Shown here piece by piece: positions 53,889 through 63,359 of a DNA stretch of 64,000 nt (position 1 is its first letter; each line of letters opens with the position of its first letter). The position numbers and the translations under genes are program-made. Origin of the DNA: Allobaculum stercoricanis DSM 13633 (GTDB lineage Bacteria; Bacillota_I; Bacilli_A; Erysipelotrichales; Erysipelotrichaceae); contig NZ_KB913034.1 in NCBI RefSeq assembly GCF_000384195.1, forward strand, positions 334,745 through 398,744, read 5' to 3'. The notes beneath the pieces were generated by a model, which saw only the letters and a list, made by a program, of their open reading frames with translations, made no database searches and was not told the origin of the DNA.

Positions 53889-54077
53889 TATACTGAAATT
53901 AGCGGAAGAGATCGTTGCTTTTTTGAGATTTGATCTCGCAAAAAAAATTGATAGAAGATCTTCTGTATGCACCACTGACTGTTTCGAAACAGAACGAATA
54001 ATTCGCCCTGCTCGAGAACGTAGAAAAAAATATTAATTCGCAGAAGATCGGCCGCTTTTCTATTTTTGGAGGTAATT
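53889..54077 (+). ncRNA. Candidate IS110 bridge RNA, copy 2
   Basis: TGCTATACT (-10 at 53889-53894) lies after the terminator hairpin. About 175 non-coding bases then run to the transposase ATG. They contain GAGATTTGATCTC, an eight-base A-run in GCA8TTGATAG (53938-53954), the palindrome AGAAGATCTTCT (53953-53964) and the stem CTGTTTCGAAACAG (53979-53992). IS110 elements are known to encode a bridge RNA with target- and donor-binding loops here. I could not assign the guides. Confidence 0.55.
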
Positions 54078-55328
54078 ATGGAAAGACTATATGCGGTTTG
54101 TTGTGGTATCGATGTTCACAAAAAGATTTTGGTTGCTTGTTTGAGAACGAAACAATCTACTGAAATTCGTTCTTTTGGTGCATCAACTCAAGATCTTCTT
54201 GATCTTGTGGATTGGTTAACAGCCAATCAATGCGAAGCTGTAGCGATGGAAAGTACAGCTTCATATTGGAAGCCTGTTTTTAATATTCTTGAAGGCTATG
54301 ATTTAAACCCAATGGTTGTCAATGCTCAACACATGAAACAAGTTCCTGGACGAAAAACAGATGTAAAAGATGCTGAATGGATTTCTGATCTGTTAATGAA
54401 TGGACTTCTTAAACCGAGTTTTATTCCAAATAGACGTCAAAGAGAACTTCGCGAACTATGTAGATACAGAAAATCATTGATCGTTGATTTAGGTGCTGAA
54501 AAGAATCGACTTCAGAAAATGTTAGAAGGAGCGAATATCAAACTATCTGGGACAATATCCGATATTAATGGTAAGAGTGGAAAAGCTCTTCTTGACTATA
54601 TTGTTTCTGGCGAAATTTTTGACGACGAAGCTTATGAACGACTTCTTGCAGAAAAGTTGATTTCCAAACGATTAAAAGCACCTAAAAAACAATTGATCAA
54701 AGATATGCAAGGTTGTATCAGCCCAATTCAGGCAAAGATGATCAAAGTGATTCGAACTCATATTTCAGAACTTGAAGCGCACATCAAAGAACTGAATGAC
54801 GACATTTCAAATCATCTAAACGAAGAAGAAGAAAACGCAGTTGAATTAATCAAAGACATCCCTGGTATTTCAGATACGAGTGCACAAACGATCGTTTCAA
54901 TCATTGGAACAGATATGTCGCGCTTTCCAACAAGCGGAGCTTTGTGTTCATGGGGTGGACTATGTCCTGGAAATCATGAAAGCGCTGGGAAACGAAAGAA
55001 TGGAAGAACAAACAAGGGAAATAAACTCTTAAGAAGTACTTTAGTTGTCTGTGCTCACTCAGCTGTGTTGAAAAAAGATTCTTACTTTGGAGAAATGTAT
55101 AAACGGATTGCCTCACATAGAGGAAGGAAAAGAGCTATTGTTGCAGTTGCACACGCAATATTACAAATCATTTGGCAACTACTCAAAAAGAATGAGAGAT
55201 ATGAAGATTTAGGCTCAGATTACTTTGAAAAGAAAAATCACAAAAATAAGTTAGTATCAACTTTAAAGAAGCTTGAAAATTTTGGAATAACTCTCATGCC
55301 AGAACAACTGGCACAAGTAGCCTTCTAG
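54078..55328 (+). CDS. IS110-family transposase (DEDD recombinase)
   Basis: 416 residues. The N-terminal RuvC-like DEDD site is complete (Asp12 in GIDVHKK, Glu58 in VAMEST, Asp95 and Asp98 in KTDVKDAE). After a coiled-coil linker, the C-terminal transposase_20 domain has the helix-hairpin-helix IPGISDTSAQT and the catalytic serine candidate Ser302 in NHESAGKRKNG. The start is ATG 54078, with TGGAGG upstream. It uses the bridge RNA of the left end to join donor and target without a target duplication, as known for the family. Confidence 0.95.
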   Translation: MERLYAVCCGIDVHKKILVACLRTKQSTEIRSFGASTQDLLDLVDWLTANQCEAVAMESTASYWKPVFNILEGYDLNPMVVNAQHMKQVPGRKTDVKDAEWISDLLMNGLLKPSFIPNRRQRELRELCRYRKSLIVDLGAEKNRLQKMLEGANIKLSGTISDINGKSGKALLDYIVSGEIFDDEAYERLLAEKLISKRLKAPKKQLIKDMQGCISPIQAKMIKVIRTHISELEAHIKELNDDISNHLNEEEENAVELIKDIPGISDTSAQTIVSIIGTDMSRFPTSGALCSWGGLCPGNHESAGKRKNGRTNKGNKLLRSTLVVCAHSAVLKKDSYFGEMYKRIASHRGRKRAIVAVAHAILQIIWQLLKKNERYEDLGSDYFEKKNHKNKLVSTLKKLENFGITLMPEQLAQVAF

Positions 55329-55598
55329 AATTTTACTATTTTATTTTTTCAAAAACGTCAGGGATTTTGTGCGCTTTTTTCTAAAACGTTCGATTTGGTT
55401 ACAGAAAAAAAAAAGAAAATGTTTATATATACAAAGATCAAAAAAAGTACATCATTTTGGATGATCTCAAAAACAAGAAAGATGAAAACCAAAGATAACC
55501 AGCTATATTTGTTAAATATACGATACTTTTACGGTTTGAGCACCCTTTTTGTTATGATGTTTGAATGTTATAATTCTTTTTCAAGGGAAAAGTAAATT

Positions 55599-56843
55599 AT
55601 GCAATATTATCAAATACTCAAACAAAGACGACTGGATTTGAACTTATCGATCCAAGATATTTCTACGCAAACAAGACTTCGACCTGAATATATCCGTGCC
55701 ATCGAAGAACACAATCTTGATATTTTCTCCGATGACTTTTCATATGTTCGCTATTTCATTCATGGCTATTGCGATGCAATTGGTGTGAATTGGGAATATA
55801 TTAAGGACGCTGTAGATGCAGATGTGATGGCTTATGCATCAGCGCGCGATCAGGCTTTACAACAAGCTCAGGTTAAGATGATTCAATCGATGCCATCGGC
55901 CAAACCATCGAAACAAGCATCACGAGCTTCTAAAAAACGTCGCAACCAGACCAATATGAAAAGTAGCGCATCCAAACTTTCGCGTTACATGAGTTGGGGA
56001 AATCAAAACAAGCTTTCTCGTTTGATTTTGGTGAGTGCAGTTTGCTTGATTACGTTGTTTGCGATTATTGGTTATGTCTCGCGCAGTCGTGCGAATGCTT
56101 CATTAGAAGCAGAACGCTTGGCTAGAGAACAAGAGTTGAAAAACCAAGAAGAAACAACCCAACGTTTAGCGGAAGATCTCCAAAATCGAAAACGAGGAGA
56201 AAGTGCAAACAACCAACAAGGAGCGCTAGGATTAACGGCTTTAGGAAATAGTCGTTATCGTCTAAGCGGATTCTTGCCAACAACGACAACTGTGCCAATT
56301 GTAATTACACCAAATGGACAACAAAGCGTCACCATTTATTGGAATGATAATCCAGCTTATTCTGCAACTTCTGATCAATTGATTTCTTATGATCTGAAAG
56401 CAGAAGGGGACGGCGTATTACAAGTCACTATTTCTGGTTCAACGAAAACACCAGCGATGAGCATTGGTGGATATATGATTCCGGAAAACTGTCTGACCAT
56501 CAATTCAACTGGAATGTTAACGATTCAATTTGAAGTGGTTCATGATGGAATTCCTGCGACACAAGGTGAATCACAATCTGTTAGTCAAGAACAACCGACT
56601 AGCGAATATGAGTCACAATATGAAGAACCAGTTGAAGAACCGGTAAACGACCCTTCATACTACGAAGATCCAAGTTATGTAGATCCAACATATCAAGACC
56701 CCGCATATACAGATCCGACATACGAAGAGCCGCTTTATGAAGAACCGATTTATGGTGGATCAGATGGCTTAACAACTGATGGACAGGATTATTATCCAAT
56801 TGATGCAAATGGCAATCCGATTTTGCCTGAAGCGGGTTATTAA
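55599..56843 (+). CDS. RodZ-like cell-shape protein (YmfM type)
   Basis: 414 residues. The N-terminal HTH_25 (ILKQRRLDLNLSIQDISTQT) is followed by a basic linker and one membrane helix (LILVSAVCLITLFAIIGYV). Outside are a coiled stretch, a DUF4115-like beta domain, and an acidic tail of short tandem units such as YEDPSYVDPTYQDPAYTDP. It is the first gene before pgsA, cinA and recA, as in Bacillus ymfM–pgsA–cinA–recA. The repeat tail is longer than in Bacillus. TGTTATGAT at about 55551-55558 is a possible extended -10. Confidence 0.85.
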   Translation: MQYYQILKQRRLDLNLSIQDISTQTRLRPEYIRAIEEHNLDIFSDDFSYVRYFIHGYCDAIGVNWEYIKDAVDADVMAYASARDQALQQAQVKMIQSMPSAKPSKQASRASKKRRNQTNMKSSASKLSRYMSWGNQNKLSRLILVSAVCLITLFAIIGYVSRSRANASLEAERLAREQELKNQEETTQRLAEDLQNRKRGESANNQQGALGLTALGNSRYRLSGFLPTTTTVPIVITPNGQQSVTIYWNDNPAYSATSDQLISYDLKAEGDGVLQVTISGSTKTPAMSIGGYMIPENCLTINSTGMLTIQFEVVHDGIPATQGESQSVSQEQPTSEYESQYEEPVEEPVNDPSYYEDPSYVDPTYQDPAYTDPTYEEPLYEEPIYGGSDGLTTDGQDYYPIDANGNPILPEAGY

Positions 56844-56865
56844 TGGGGGATGAACAAATGAAAAA

Positions 56866-57444
56866 ATGAATTTACCAAATAAGCTCACCGTATTACGTAT
56901 GGTGATGGTTCCTATTTTATGGGCTGTTTATTTATGTATTCCTGCAGATGCAGGAATCGTATCGCAAGAAGCAAACTTAGGATTACGCAACATTTTAGTT
57001 TTAATTCTCTTTACCGTTGCTTCCTTGACAGATATGTTAGATGGCCAAATCGCACGAAAAAGAAATCTGATTACCTCTTTCGGAAAATTTTTGGATCCAA
57101 TTGCCGACAAAATGTTAGTCAATACAACGTTGATTTTATTGTGCTTTAACCATGAAGCATCTATTATTCCTGTATTAATTATGATTGCTCGTGACTTAAT
57201 TGTGGATGGATTGCGTTTATCTGCAGCAAGTCAGGGTGAAGTTGTTTCTGCAGGTTTTTCTGGAAAACTTAAAACTGTTTTACAGATGGTCGCAATCATC
57301 ATGTTGTTACTTCATAACTGGCCATTTGTTTATTTGAATTTGCCAATTAGTGAAATTGCACTTTGGGCAGCAGCTTGCGTCAGTGTATATTCCGGTTGGG
57401 TTTATTTCGATAAACTTAAAGATTACGTTTTAGAAACAATGTAA
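56866..57444 (+). CDS. pgsA: Phosphatidylglycerophosphate synthase
   Basis: 192 residues, CDP-alcohol phosphatidyltransferase. It starts MNLPNKLTVLRMVMVP and carries the D-G-x2-A-R motif with downstream D-x3-D (DMLDGQIARKRNLITSFGKFLDPIADK). Several membrane helices follow. It makes phosphatidylglycerol phosphate from CDP-diacylglycerol. The good GGGGGA site (56846-56851) is spaced for an ATG at 56858, which runs straight into a stop. The family start at 56866 is in another frame and has no close site of its own. See findings. Confidence 0.93.
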   Translation: MNLPNKLTVLRMVMVPILWAVYLCIPADAGIVSQEANLGLRNILVLILFTVASLTDMLDGQIARKRNLITSFGKFLDPIADKMLVNTTLILLCFNHEASIIPVLIMIARDLIVDGLRLSAASQGEVVSAGFSGKLKTVLQMVAIIMLLLHNWPFVYLNLPISEIALWAAACVSVYSGWVYFDKLKDYVLETM

Positions 57445-57462
57445 AATATAAAGAAAGTAAAT

Positions 57463-57509
57463 AAGCCATTTGAATATCGATCTTTTCATCGAATTCGAAT
57501 GGCTTTTCT
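57463..57509 (+). terminator. Terminator between pgsA and the CinA-domain gene
   Basis: AAGCCATT (57463-57470) pairs with AATGGCTT (57498-57505), extended by GAAT/ATTC, followed by T. The stem is long with a wide loop. Confidence 0.7.
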
Positions 57510-57543
57510 TTGAGTGAAAGAATGAAGAAAGAGATTAGAACAG

Positions 57544-58050
57544 ATGATGAATAAAGAAGTTGAATACAATATTGATTTTGATCAAGCACAAAATCTCATT
57601 GAACTTGCCAAGAAAAAACAAGTCACCATTTCTAGCTGCGAGAGTTTTACTGCAGGATTATTTAGCGCAACGCTCGCTTCAATACCAGGCGCTTCTTGGG
57701 TATTAAAGGGAGGATTTGTGACTTATTTTACGGAAATGAAAACGATATTAGCACATGTGGACTTGGATTTAATCCAACAAAAAGGTGTGGTTTCAAAAGA
57801 ATGCGCAATGGCGATGGCTAGCCAAACAAGAAAGCTGACAAACAGTGATTATAGTGTGTCGTTTACCGGAAATGCCGGACCATCCTCTATGGAAGGAAAG
57901 CCGGCAGGATTATTTTATTGTGCCATCGCGACAAAAGAACAAACAAAATTTTTTGAATATCAAGTCGATCTTGAGCGCAATCATTTACGCGGCTATGCCG
58001 TAAATCAAATGATTCAAGAATTGATTCACGATTTAGAACATGCGAAATAG
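57544..58050 (+). CDS. CinA C-terminal-domain protein (PncC-like NMN deamidase)
   Basis: 168 residues, equal to the C-terminal domain of CinA only. SSCESFTAGLFSATLASIPGAS, VVSKECAMAMA and SVSFTGNAGPSS are diagnostic. This domain deamidates nicotinamide mononucleotide. The molybdopterin-binding-like N-terminal half of full CinA is absent. It lies between pgsA and recA, as cinA does in Bacillus. The start is ATG ATG at 57544/57547. Confidence 0.9.
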   Translation: MMNKEVEYNIDFDQAQNLIELAKKKQVTISSCESFTAGLFSATLASIPGASWVLKGGFVTYFTEMKTILAHVDLDLIQQKGVVSKECAMAMASQTRKLTNSDYSVSFTGNAGPSSMEGKPAGLFYCAIATKEQTKFFEYQVDLERNHLRGYAVNQMIQELIHDLEHAK

Positions 58051-58265
58051 TGAATAGTTCATGCACAAAATATGCACATCTAAAATGTGAAAATGCGTAT
58101 TTTGTAAAAAAATAGATAGACAAAAGGTTTGCTTTCGGTCAATAATTAAGCATCAGAAATGAAATGCGAAAAAATAAAAAATATATTTATTTATTTTTAA
58201 GTGACAATAATAATGTCAGAAATACATTTATCGTAAAGACAAGCAGTAATTAGGGGGTAATCAAT
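58051..58265 (+). promoter_or_regulatory. recA upstream region
   Basis: 215 bases with no Bacillus-type LexA box (GAAC…GTTC) that I can see. The only clear dyad is TGACA-N7-TGTCA (58202-58218), about 48 bases before the start codon. AGGGGGTAATCAAT is the ribosome binding site. The dyad is a candidate operator. Confidence 0.4.
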
Positions 58266-59396
58266 ATGGCAACAAAGAAAGTTGAGAAAGTAAAATCTAA
58301 AGACGAGCTTTTAGCAGGCGTTATTAAAGATATTGAAAAAGAATATGGTAAAGGGTCAATCATGAAACTTGGGGATCGTGCAGCAGTTGATGTTGAACCG
58401 ATCCCATCTGGCTCCTTACTTTTAGATAAAGCACTCGGGATTGGTGGATATCCTAAAGGAAGAATTATCGAGATTTATGGACCTGAATCTTCTGGTAAAA
58501 CAACATTAGCATTACATGCAATTGCAGAAGTTCAAAAACGTGGTGGCCGTGCTGCATTTATTGACGCAGAAAACGCAATTGATCCAGTATATGCGAAACA
58601 CTTAGGAGTAAATATCGATGAATTAATTTTGTCCCAGCCAGATTCTGGAGAACAGGCATTAAACATCATGTTGATGTTAATTGAAAGTGGTGCAGTGGAT
58701 TTAGTTGTTGTTGACTCCGTTGCCGCATTAGTTCCACAAGCTGAATTGGATGGCGAAATGGGCGAAATGCAAGTCGGGGCACAGGCACGTATGATGTCTA
58801 AAGCGATGCGTAAACTTTCCGGGATGATGAATCAAAACGATTGTACAGCGATTTTCATCAACCAATTACGTTTGAAAGTCGGTGTGATGTATGGAAACCC
58901 AGAAACTACACCAGGTGGCTATGCATTAAAATTCTATTCTTCTGTACGTATCGAAATCCGTAAATCTGAAGTGATTAAAAATGGAACAGAAATTGTCGGA
59001 AACAAAGTAAACGTTAAAATCGTGAAGAATAAAGTTGCAGCCCCATTCCGCAAATGTACTTTGGAAATCACTTATGGACAAGGATTGTCTGCTCTTTCTG
59101 AATTGATCGATTTAGCTGTAGATTATGATGTCATCAAGAAATCTGGATCCTGGTATTCTTATCAAGGAGATAAGATTGGTCAAGGTAAAGAAGCATCTAA
59201 AGAATATTTGAAAAATAACGAAGCTTTACGTAGTGAAATCGAACAAAAAGTTCAAGCATTAATTCGTAGCTCGAATTTGAGTGATGATATTGATCACGAC
59301 GATATTCAAAATCAAGAAGAATTAGCATTAAATGATGCGATTGAAGAAGATTTCGATAATATCGATCTGGAAACAGGAGAAATCTTAGACGATTAA
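58266..59396 (+). CDS. recA: Recombinase RecA
   Basis: 376 residues. Walker A is GPESSGKTT, and [34 protein letters not shown] (loop L1 region) and [20 protein letters not shown] (L2) follow. The C-terminal domain ends in a long acidic tail, as is usual. It carries out strand exchange and SOS activation. It is preceded by the CinA-domain gene and followed by a terminator, so it is its own unit. Confidence 0.98.
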   Translation: MATKKVEKVKSKDELLAGVIKDIEKEYGKGSIMKLGDRAAVDVEPIPSGSLLLDKALGIGGYPKGRIIEIYGPESSGKTTLALHAIAEVQKRGGRAAFIDAENAIDPVYAKHLGVNIDELILSQPDSGEQALNIMLMLIESGAVDLVVVDSVAALVPQAELDGEMGEMQVGAQARMMSKAMRKLSGMMNQNDCTAIFINQLRLKVGVMYGNPETTPGGYALKFYSSVRIEIRKSEVIKNGTEIVGNKVNVKIVKNKVAAPFRKCTLEITYGQGLSALSELIDLAVDYDVIKKSGSWYSYQGDKIGQGKEASKEYLKNNEALRSEIEQKVQALIRSSNLSDDIDHDDIQNQEELALNDAIEEDFDNIDLETGEILDD

Positions 59397-59450
59397 TCCC
59401 TATTGATCTCATAACTTAAATGTTCAATCTACAATTTTGTAAATCTATGT

Positions 59451-59483
59451 AAGCCATACGATATGATTCGTGTGGCTTTTTTT
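59451..59483 (+). terminator. Terminator after recA
   Basis: AAGCCATACG (59451-59460) pairs with CGTGTGGCTT (59469-59478), followed by a T-run. The following 235 bases to pncB are AT-rich with no supported gene. Confidence 0.85.
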
Positions 59484-59718
59484 GAGGTTTAAACAAATGC
59501 GATGTATGAAATGAAAATCATCTTTTGTACAGGTTATAGGATGATCAAGAACGATAAAAATAGCGGTATCATTTTTGTTAGAGAACTTTTTTATAGAAAA
59601 GTACCTAGAATTTTATGGTTTTAAGCGTTTCATGAACTTGAATGATTATAATAATAAAAATATTCAAATTTTTTGAGAAAGCAGATGTGTAATTCTGCTT
59701 GATGAAGGGATAAAAAAC

Positions 59719-61164
59719 ATGAAAGATGGAAGAAATTTATCTTTGGTCATGGATTTTTATGAACTGACGATGAGCCAGGTCTATTTCAATGATCACAAAG
59801 AAGAGGAAGTTGTATTCGACTTGTTTTATCGTCGAAACCCCGATAATGGCGGATTTGCGATTTTTGCGGGATTAAATCAGGTTGTTGAATATATTCAAGA
59901 TTTATCGTTTACTCACGAACAAATCGAATATTTAAGAAGTTTAAATCGATTTACAGATGAATTCCTTGAATATTTATCGAATGTCCGTTTCACTGGAGAT
60001 ATTTGGGCAATTCCAGAAGGAACACCCGTTTTCCCTTATGAACCATTGATTAAAGTCAGAGCACCTTTGATCGAGGCCCAATTAGTTGAAACAGCATTAT
60101 TACTTGCGATCAACCACCAAACTTTAATTGCGACAAAAGCGAGACGAATTGTGCAAGCCGCAAAAGGAAAAGCAGTCATGGAATTTGGTGCACGTCGTGC
60201 GCATAACTTTGACTCTGCTATTCAAGGGGCACGAGCTGCTTATATTGCAGGTGTAGCAGGAACTGCAACAACGGAAGCAGGGATGCAGTCATCTATTCCC
60301 GTATTAGGAACAATGGCGCATTCATTTGTTCAAAGTTTCCCAACAGAATATGAGGCGTTCTTAGAATATGCAAAAACATATCCAAATTCTTGTACTGTCT
60401 TAATTGATACATACAACACATTGAAATCCGGATTAGAAAATGCGATTCGTGTGGCTAAAGAATATCTCGAACCAAATGGGTATCGCTTAAAAGGGGTTCG
60501 TATTGACTCGGGTGATATGGCCTACTTATCGAAAAAAATTCGTCATCGTTTAGATCAAGAAGGGATGCAAGATTGCTCCATTGTTGTATCGAACTCTTTA
60601 GACGAATACTTAATCGAATCTTTAGTTGACCGCCAGGGCGCTAAAATCGATTCTTATGGTGTCGGAGAAAATATGATCGTTTCTAAAAATGCCCCTGTTT
60701 TTGGCGGTGTATATAAACTGGCAGCTTTAGAAGAAAACGGTGTTATGGTTCCGAAAATTAAAATTTCGGAAAATGAAGAAAAGATCACCAATCCAGGCGA
60801 TAAAAGACTGTATCGAATTTATAATAATGAAGATGGCAAAGCAATTGCGGATTTAATCGCATTAAGTGAAGAAGAAATTCGTGAAGATCAGGATTTGACG
60901 ATTTACCATCCAATGAGTAAATGGAAATCTAAAACACTTGAAGCAGGAACATTTGAAATACGTGAACTTTTAGTCCCAATTTTCGAAAAAGGAAAATTGG
61001 TTTACAACATGCCATCCTTAGTGGGGGTTCGTGACTACTGTGCTCGTGAATTAGAAACACTTTGGGATGAAATTAAACGTTTTACTAACCCACAAGAGTA
61101 CTACGTGGATTTAACGGAAAAATTACTCGATTTAAAAATTTCGATGATCCAAGAAAAACGCTAA
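59719..61164 (+). CDS. pncB: Nicotinate phosphoribosyltransferase
   Basis: 481 residues. It makes nicotinate mononucleotide in the NAD salvage pathway. It shows DFYELTMSQVYFNDHKEEEV at the start, FGARRAHNFDSAIQGARAAY with the active-site region, GTMAHSFVQSFPTEYEAF, and VRIDSGDMAYLSKKIR. It is a class I enzyme of the Gram-positive type. Its NAD-related role fits the NMN deamidase gene two genes upstream, though they are separate units. AAGGGATAAAAAAC precedes the ATG. Confidence 0.95.
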   Translation: MKDGRNLSLVMDFYELTMSQVYFNDHKEEEVVFDLFYRRNPDNGGFAIFAGLNQVVEYIQDLSFTHEQIEYLRSLNRFTDEFLEYLSNVRFTGDIWAIPEGTPVFPYEPLIKVRAPLIEAQLVETALLLAINHQTLIATKARRIVQAAKGKAVMEFGARRAHNFDSAIQGARAAYIAGVAGTATTEAGMQSSIPVLGTMAHSFVQSFPTEYEAFLEYAKTYPNSCTVLIDTYNTLKSGLENAIRVAKEYLEPNGYRLKGVRIDSGDMAYLSKKIRHRLDQEGMQDCSIVVSNSLDEYLIESLVDRQGAKIDSYGVGENMIVSKNAPVFGGVYKLAALEENGVMVPKIKISENEEKITNPGDKRLYRIYNNEDGKAIADLIALSEEEIREDQDLTIYHPMSKWKSKTLEAGTFEIRELLVPIFEKGKLVYNMPSLVGVRDYCARELETLWDEIKRFTNPQEYYVDLTEKLLDLKISMIQEKR

Positions 61165-61178
61165 TGTTGATTCAATAG

Positions 61179-61221
61179 AAAAAGCCAAACAAAAGGAGAT
61201 TTCCTTCGGTTTGGCTTTTTT
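61179..61221. terminator. Bidirectional terminator
   Basis: AAAAAGCCAAAC (61179-61190) pairs with GTTTGGCTTTTT (61209-61220). It serves pncB and the converging hydrolase gene. Confidence 0.88.
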
Positions 61222-61251
61222 GATGGATTGAGAATGAAAATGACGATCGAA

Positions 61252-62007
61252 TTAATGATCATCCTCATTATCGATGTCATCATCTTGATAAATTTGTGGC
61301 TTGATTTCATGACGGAAATAGTCACGAATAAGAGAAAAAGCAAGACTTTGATAAGGACCATCATACAAGAAACGATGCTTAGCATGATGTAAGAAGACTA
61401 AGGCTTTTTCTTTGTTTGGAATTTGATTGAATATTTTGCGTGAGGATTTATATTGAACGACTTCGTCACCAGTTCCATGAAGAATGAAGATTGGACATTT
61501 GACTTTCAGTATATCGTTACGAAAGTTTTGAACCACACTGACAAAACCTTTGGTATGTTCACCACTCATTGATGGAGCGGCATTGTCGCTTTTGGGCATG
61601 ATTTTATTTTTGGCAACTCGAGACACTTGGTTAAAATCAAATGGATAAAATGCTGGAGCAGCCAGTAATAAATCTTCAATGGAATAAATACTGGCTAGAT
61701 GGCTAGCGATAATACCACCCATTGAAAAGCCGACAAGGTGAATGGTTCGGCGTTGTGCAATTGCTTGTTGAATTCTTGTTTCACAACGGCGCATCCATTG
61801 GGAAATATCGGTATCATCAGGATCATTTGGATTAAAGTAAGAAAATTGCCAGACCTCAAATCCTTCTTTTTCTAAATATTCAGCAAGTGGATCAAATTCA
61901 TGCATCGTTTTAAATCCAAAGCCATGGATTGTAATCACAAGATCTTTTTGGGGAAGAGCTTGGCCTTTTGCATCTTTTTTGAAAAAACGTGAGAAGTTGA
62001 ATTTCAT
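61252..62007 (-). CDS. Alpha/beta hydrolase (esterase/carboxylesterase type)
   Basis: 251 residues. HGFGFKTMHEFDPLAEYLEK holds the oxyanion loop. The nucleophile serine is in GFSMGG, the acid in HGTGDEVV and the histidine in HHAKHRFLYDG, so the triad is complete. The C-terminal tail is acidic (YQDDDIDNEDDH). It resembles monoacylglycerol lipase/carboxylesterase Est30-type enzymes. The natural substrate is unknown. There is no signal peptide, so it is cytoplasmic. Confidence 0.88.
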   Translation of the reverse strand: MKFNFSRFFKKDAKGQALPQKDLVITIHGFGFKTMHEFDPLAEYLEKEGFEVWQFSYFNPNDPDDTDISQWMRRCETRIQQAIAQRRTIHLVGFSMGGIIASHLASIYSIEDLLLAAPAFYPFDFNQVSRVAKNKIMPKSDNAAPSMSGEHTKGFVSVVQNFRNDILKVKCPIFILHGTGDEVVQYKSSRKIFNQIPNKEKALVFLHHAKHRFLYDGPYQSLAFSLIRDYFRHEIKPQIYQDDDIDNEDDH

Positions 62008-62445
62008 GAAAAACTCCCTCTATTCATGAATCAAAATCAAAAGAGTCTATTATCGATTTTGAAATATAAGTAAATTCGCTATTTCTTATTCTAACGCAAA
62101 TAAAGGAAGGAAATTCAAAATACGCTTAAAATCCTTGTAAAATCAGGAAATGAAATAGATTCGAACAAAAGAAGAAGTTTTAAGGTGGATGGATCGGTTT
62201 GAATTTGATCGATAAAAAACAAGTGGAAACTGTGAAAATTTTAGCAATTTTGCAGGATTTGAGTGCGTATTTATGTGATCTTTATGCAAAATTAAGCATC
62301 TTTATTTAGTATTAATTTTCTATCAATTTTTCGTGTATTTAACTTTGAAGACTTTTTGTGACTTGCTAAACTTGTAACGAAAATAAGAAAAAGAGTAATC
62401 AATACCGTTTTTCGACCTACGAAAAAGAGGAAGGAAGTCTGTGAA
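62008..62445. other. Divergent intergenic region
   Basis: 438 AT-rich bases with no gene or strong hairpin. AGAGGAAGGAAG at about 62425-62436 is the ribosome binding site of the next gene. A promoter should lie near 62360-62390, but no clear pair of boxes is seen. Confidence 0.4.
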
Positions 62446-62766
62446 ATGCCGAATAGTCCAGAAAAAATGAAGTTATTTTACCTTTGTAGTGCAGCAAGAA
62501 ACTTGCGTGCAAAAATGATGCGCGCTCTCCATTATACATTGACTGGACAATATGATACGGCGATTCAATATATTCAAGATTATTATCATGAACTCAAATC
62601 GCTCCGTAGTGAATATTCTTCTTTAGCGATCGATAAACAAGACTTGTTATGTAAAGATGTCGAATCCTCATTGAAATTTAGCGAACTTGTATGTGATTCA
62701 ATTATGCAGGCGAATTGTTTACATTCCAAAAATTGCTCGGCAGTAAAATTCCATATTTATAACTAA
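62446..62766 (+). CDS. Small hypothetical protein
   Basis: 106 residues, mostly helical and soluble, with five cysteines (LYLCSAARN region, DLLCKD, LVCDS, NCLHSKNC). There is no signal peptide or membrane helix. I recognise no family. AGGAAGG lies upstream at a slightly long spacing. It stands alone between the hydrolase and the Met T-box. Cysteine content could mean metal binding, but the spacing matches no known motif. Confidence 0.5.
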   Translation: MPNSPEKMKLFYLCSAARNLRAKMMRALHYTLTGQYDTAIQYIQDYYHELKSLRSEYSSLAIDKQDLLCKDVESSLKFSELVCDSIMQANCLHSKNCSAVKFHIYN

Positions 62767-63065
62767 ACGGCAATTTTTGAGTCTAAATTTTTCATTTTGG
62801 AAAACGAAAAAGAATAAATATTTGTTGTTTTGAATCGAAAATAGCGTGATATTGATCATTTTCCACGGCCAAAAATAAGATTAAATCGGAAAAATGGGAT
62901 AAACACCAATCTGAAACGCATAGTTTTTTCTACTAAATCAGAATGATTTGACCACTAAATCGCACATGAACTGAAAAATGTGCGTTTTTTTGTACGCTTT
63001 TCTAAATTTTCTGAAAGAAAAATGTTTTATTTTCAAAAAAGGACTTGATGTTTAGAAATGAAATG
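62767..63065. other. AT-rich intergenic region before the Met T-box
   Basis: About 300 bases with no supported gene. TTGATG (63045-63050) followed by TAAAGT (63067-63072) at 16 bases is a weak candidate promoter for the T-box leader. Confidence 0.35.
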
Positions 63066-63074
63066 ATAAAGTAG

Positions 63075-63333
63075 AACCACAAATTGGTGATGAAAAGAAG
63101 AGTACCCAATCCAATGTGCAAAGAGAGTTTCTGGTTGGTGTGAAGAAACGACAAAAGGTTGGCGAACATGGTCTTGGAGCTGCATGATCGATAGTTAGAC
63201 ATGACGGGAACGCCCGTTACAGCGTTAGAGTATGAATGTACTTGATGAGGCAGTTGTTGGTGACAACACTGTAAATTTAGGTGGTAACACGGAGTTTATA
63301 GCTTTCGTCCTAAGTGATGAGAGCTTTTTTTTA
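63075..63333 (+). ncRNA. T-box riboswitch, methionine specifier
   Basis: The leader has AGTA near the 5' end (GAAGAGTACCC) facing GAAC directly before ATG (63168-63170), the usual S-turn and specifier arrangement, so the specifier is Met. The T-box core AGGTGGTAACACGG is at 63279-63292. A terminator, AGCTTTC/GAGAGCT with T8, lies at 63300-63333. Uncharged tRNA-Met would switch on the transporter downstream. Confidence 0.92.
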
Positions 63334-63359
63334 TTTTATTGAGCAAGGAGGCAAATGCT

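Larger units (their letters stand above)
53810..55412 (+). mobile_element. IS110-family insertion sequence, copy 2 (intact)
   Basis: About 1.6 kb with one transposase gene, a 262-base non-coding left end and a 76-base right end. It is identical to copy 1 apart from the insertions in that copy. The ends lie in A-runs (left ACATAAAAAATAACC, right GGTTACAG followed by ten A), so this copy is also in an A-tract, between a GNAT gene and rodZ. Long left end with short right end fits the IS110 group rather than the IS1111 group. Confidence 0.92.

Noticed and set aside
62170..62200. AAGGTGGATGG resembling a T-box core
   Set aside because: Lacks the rest of the core (no ACCGCG or AACACGG) and no leader structure follows.
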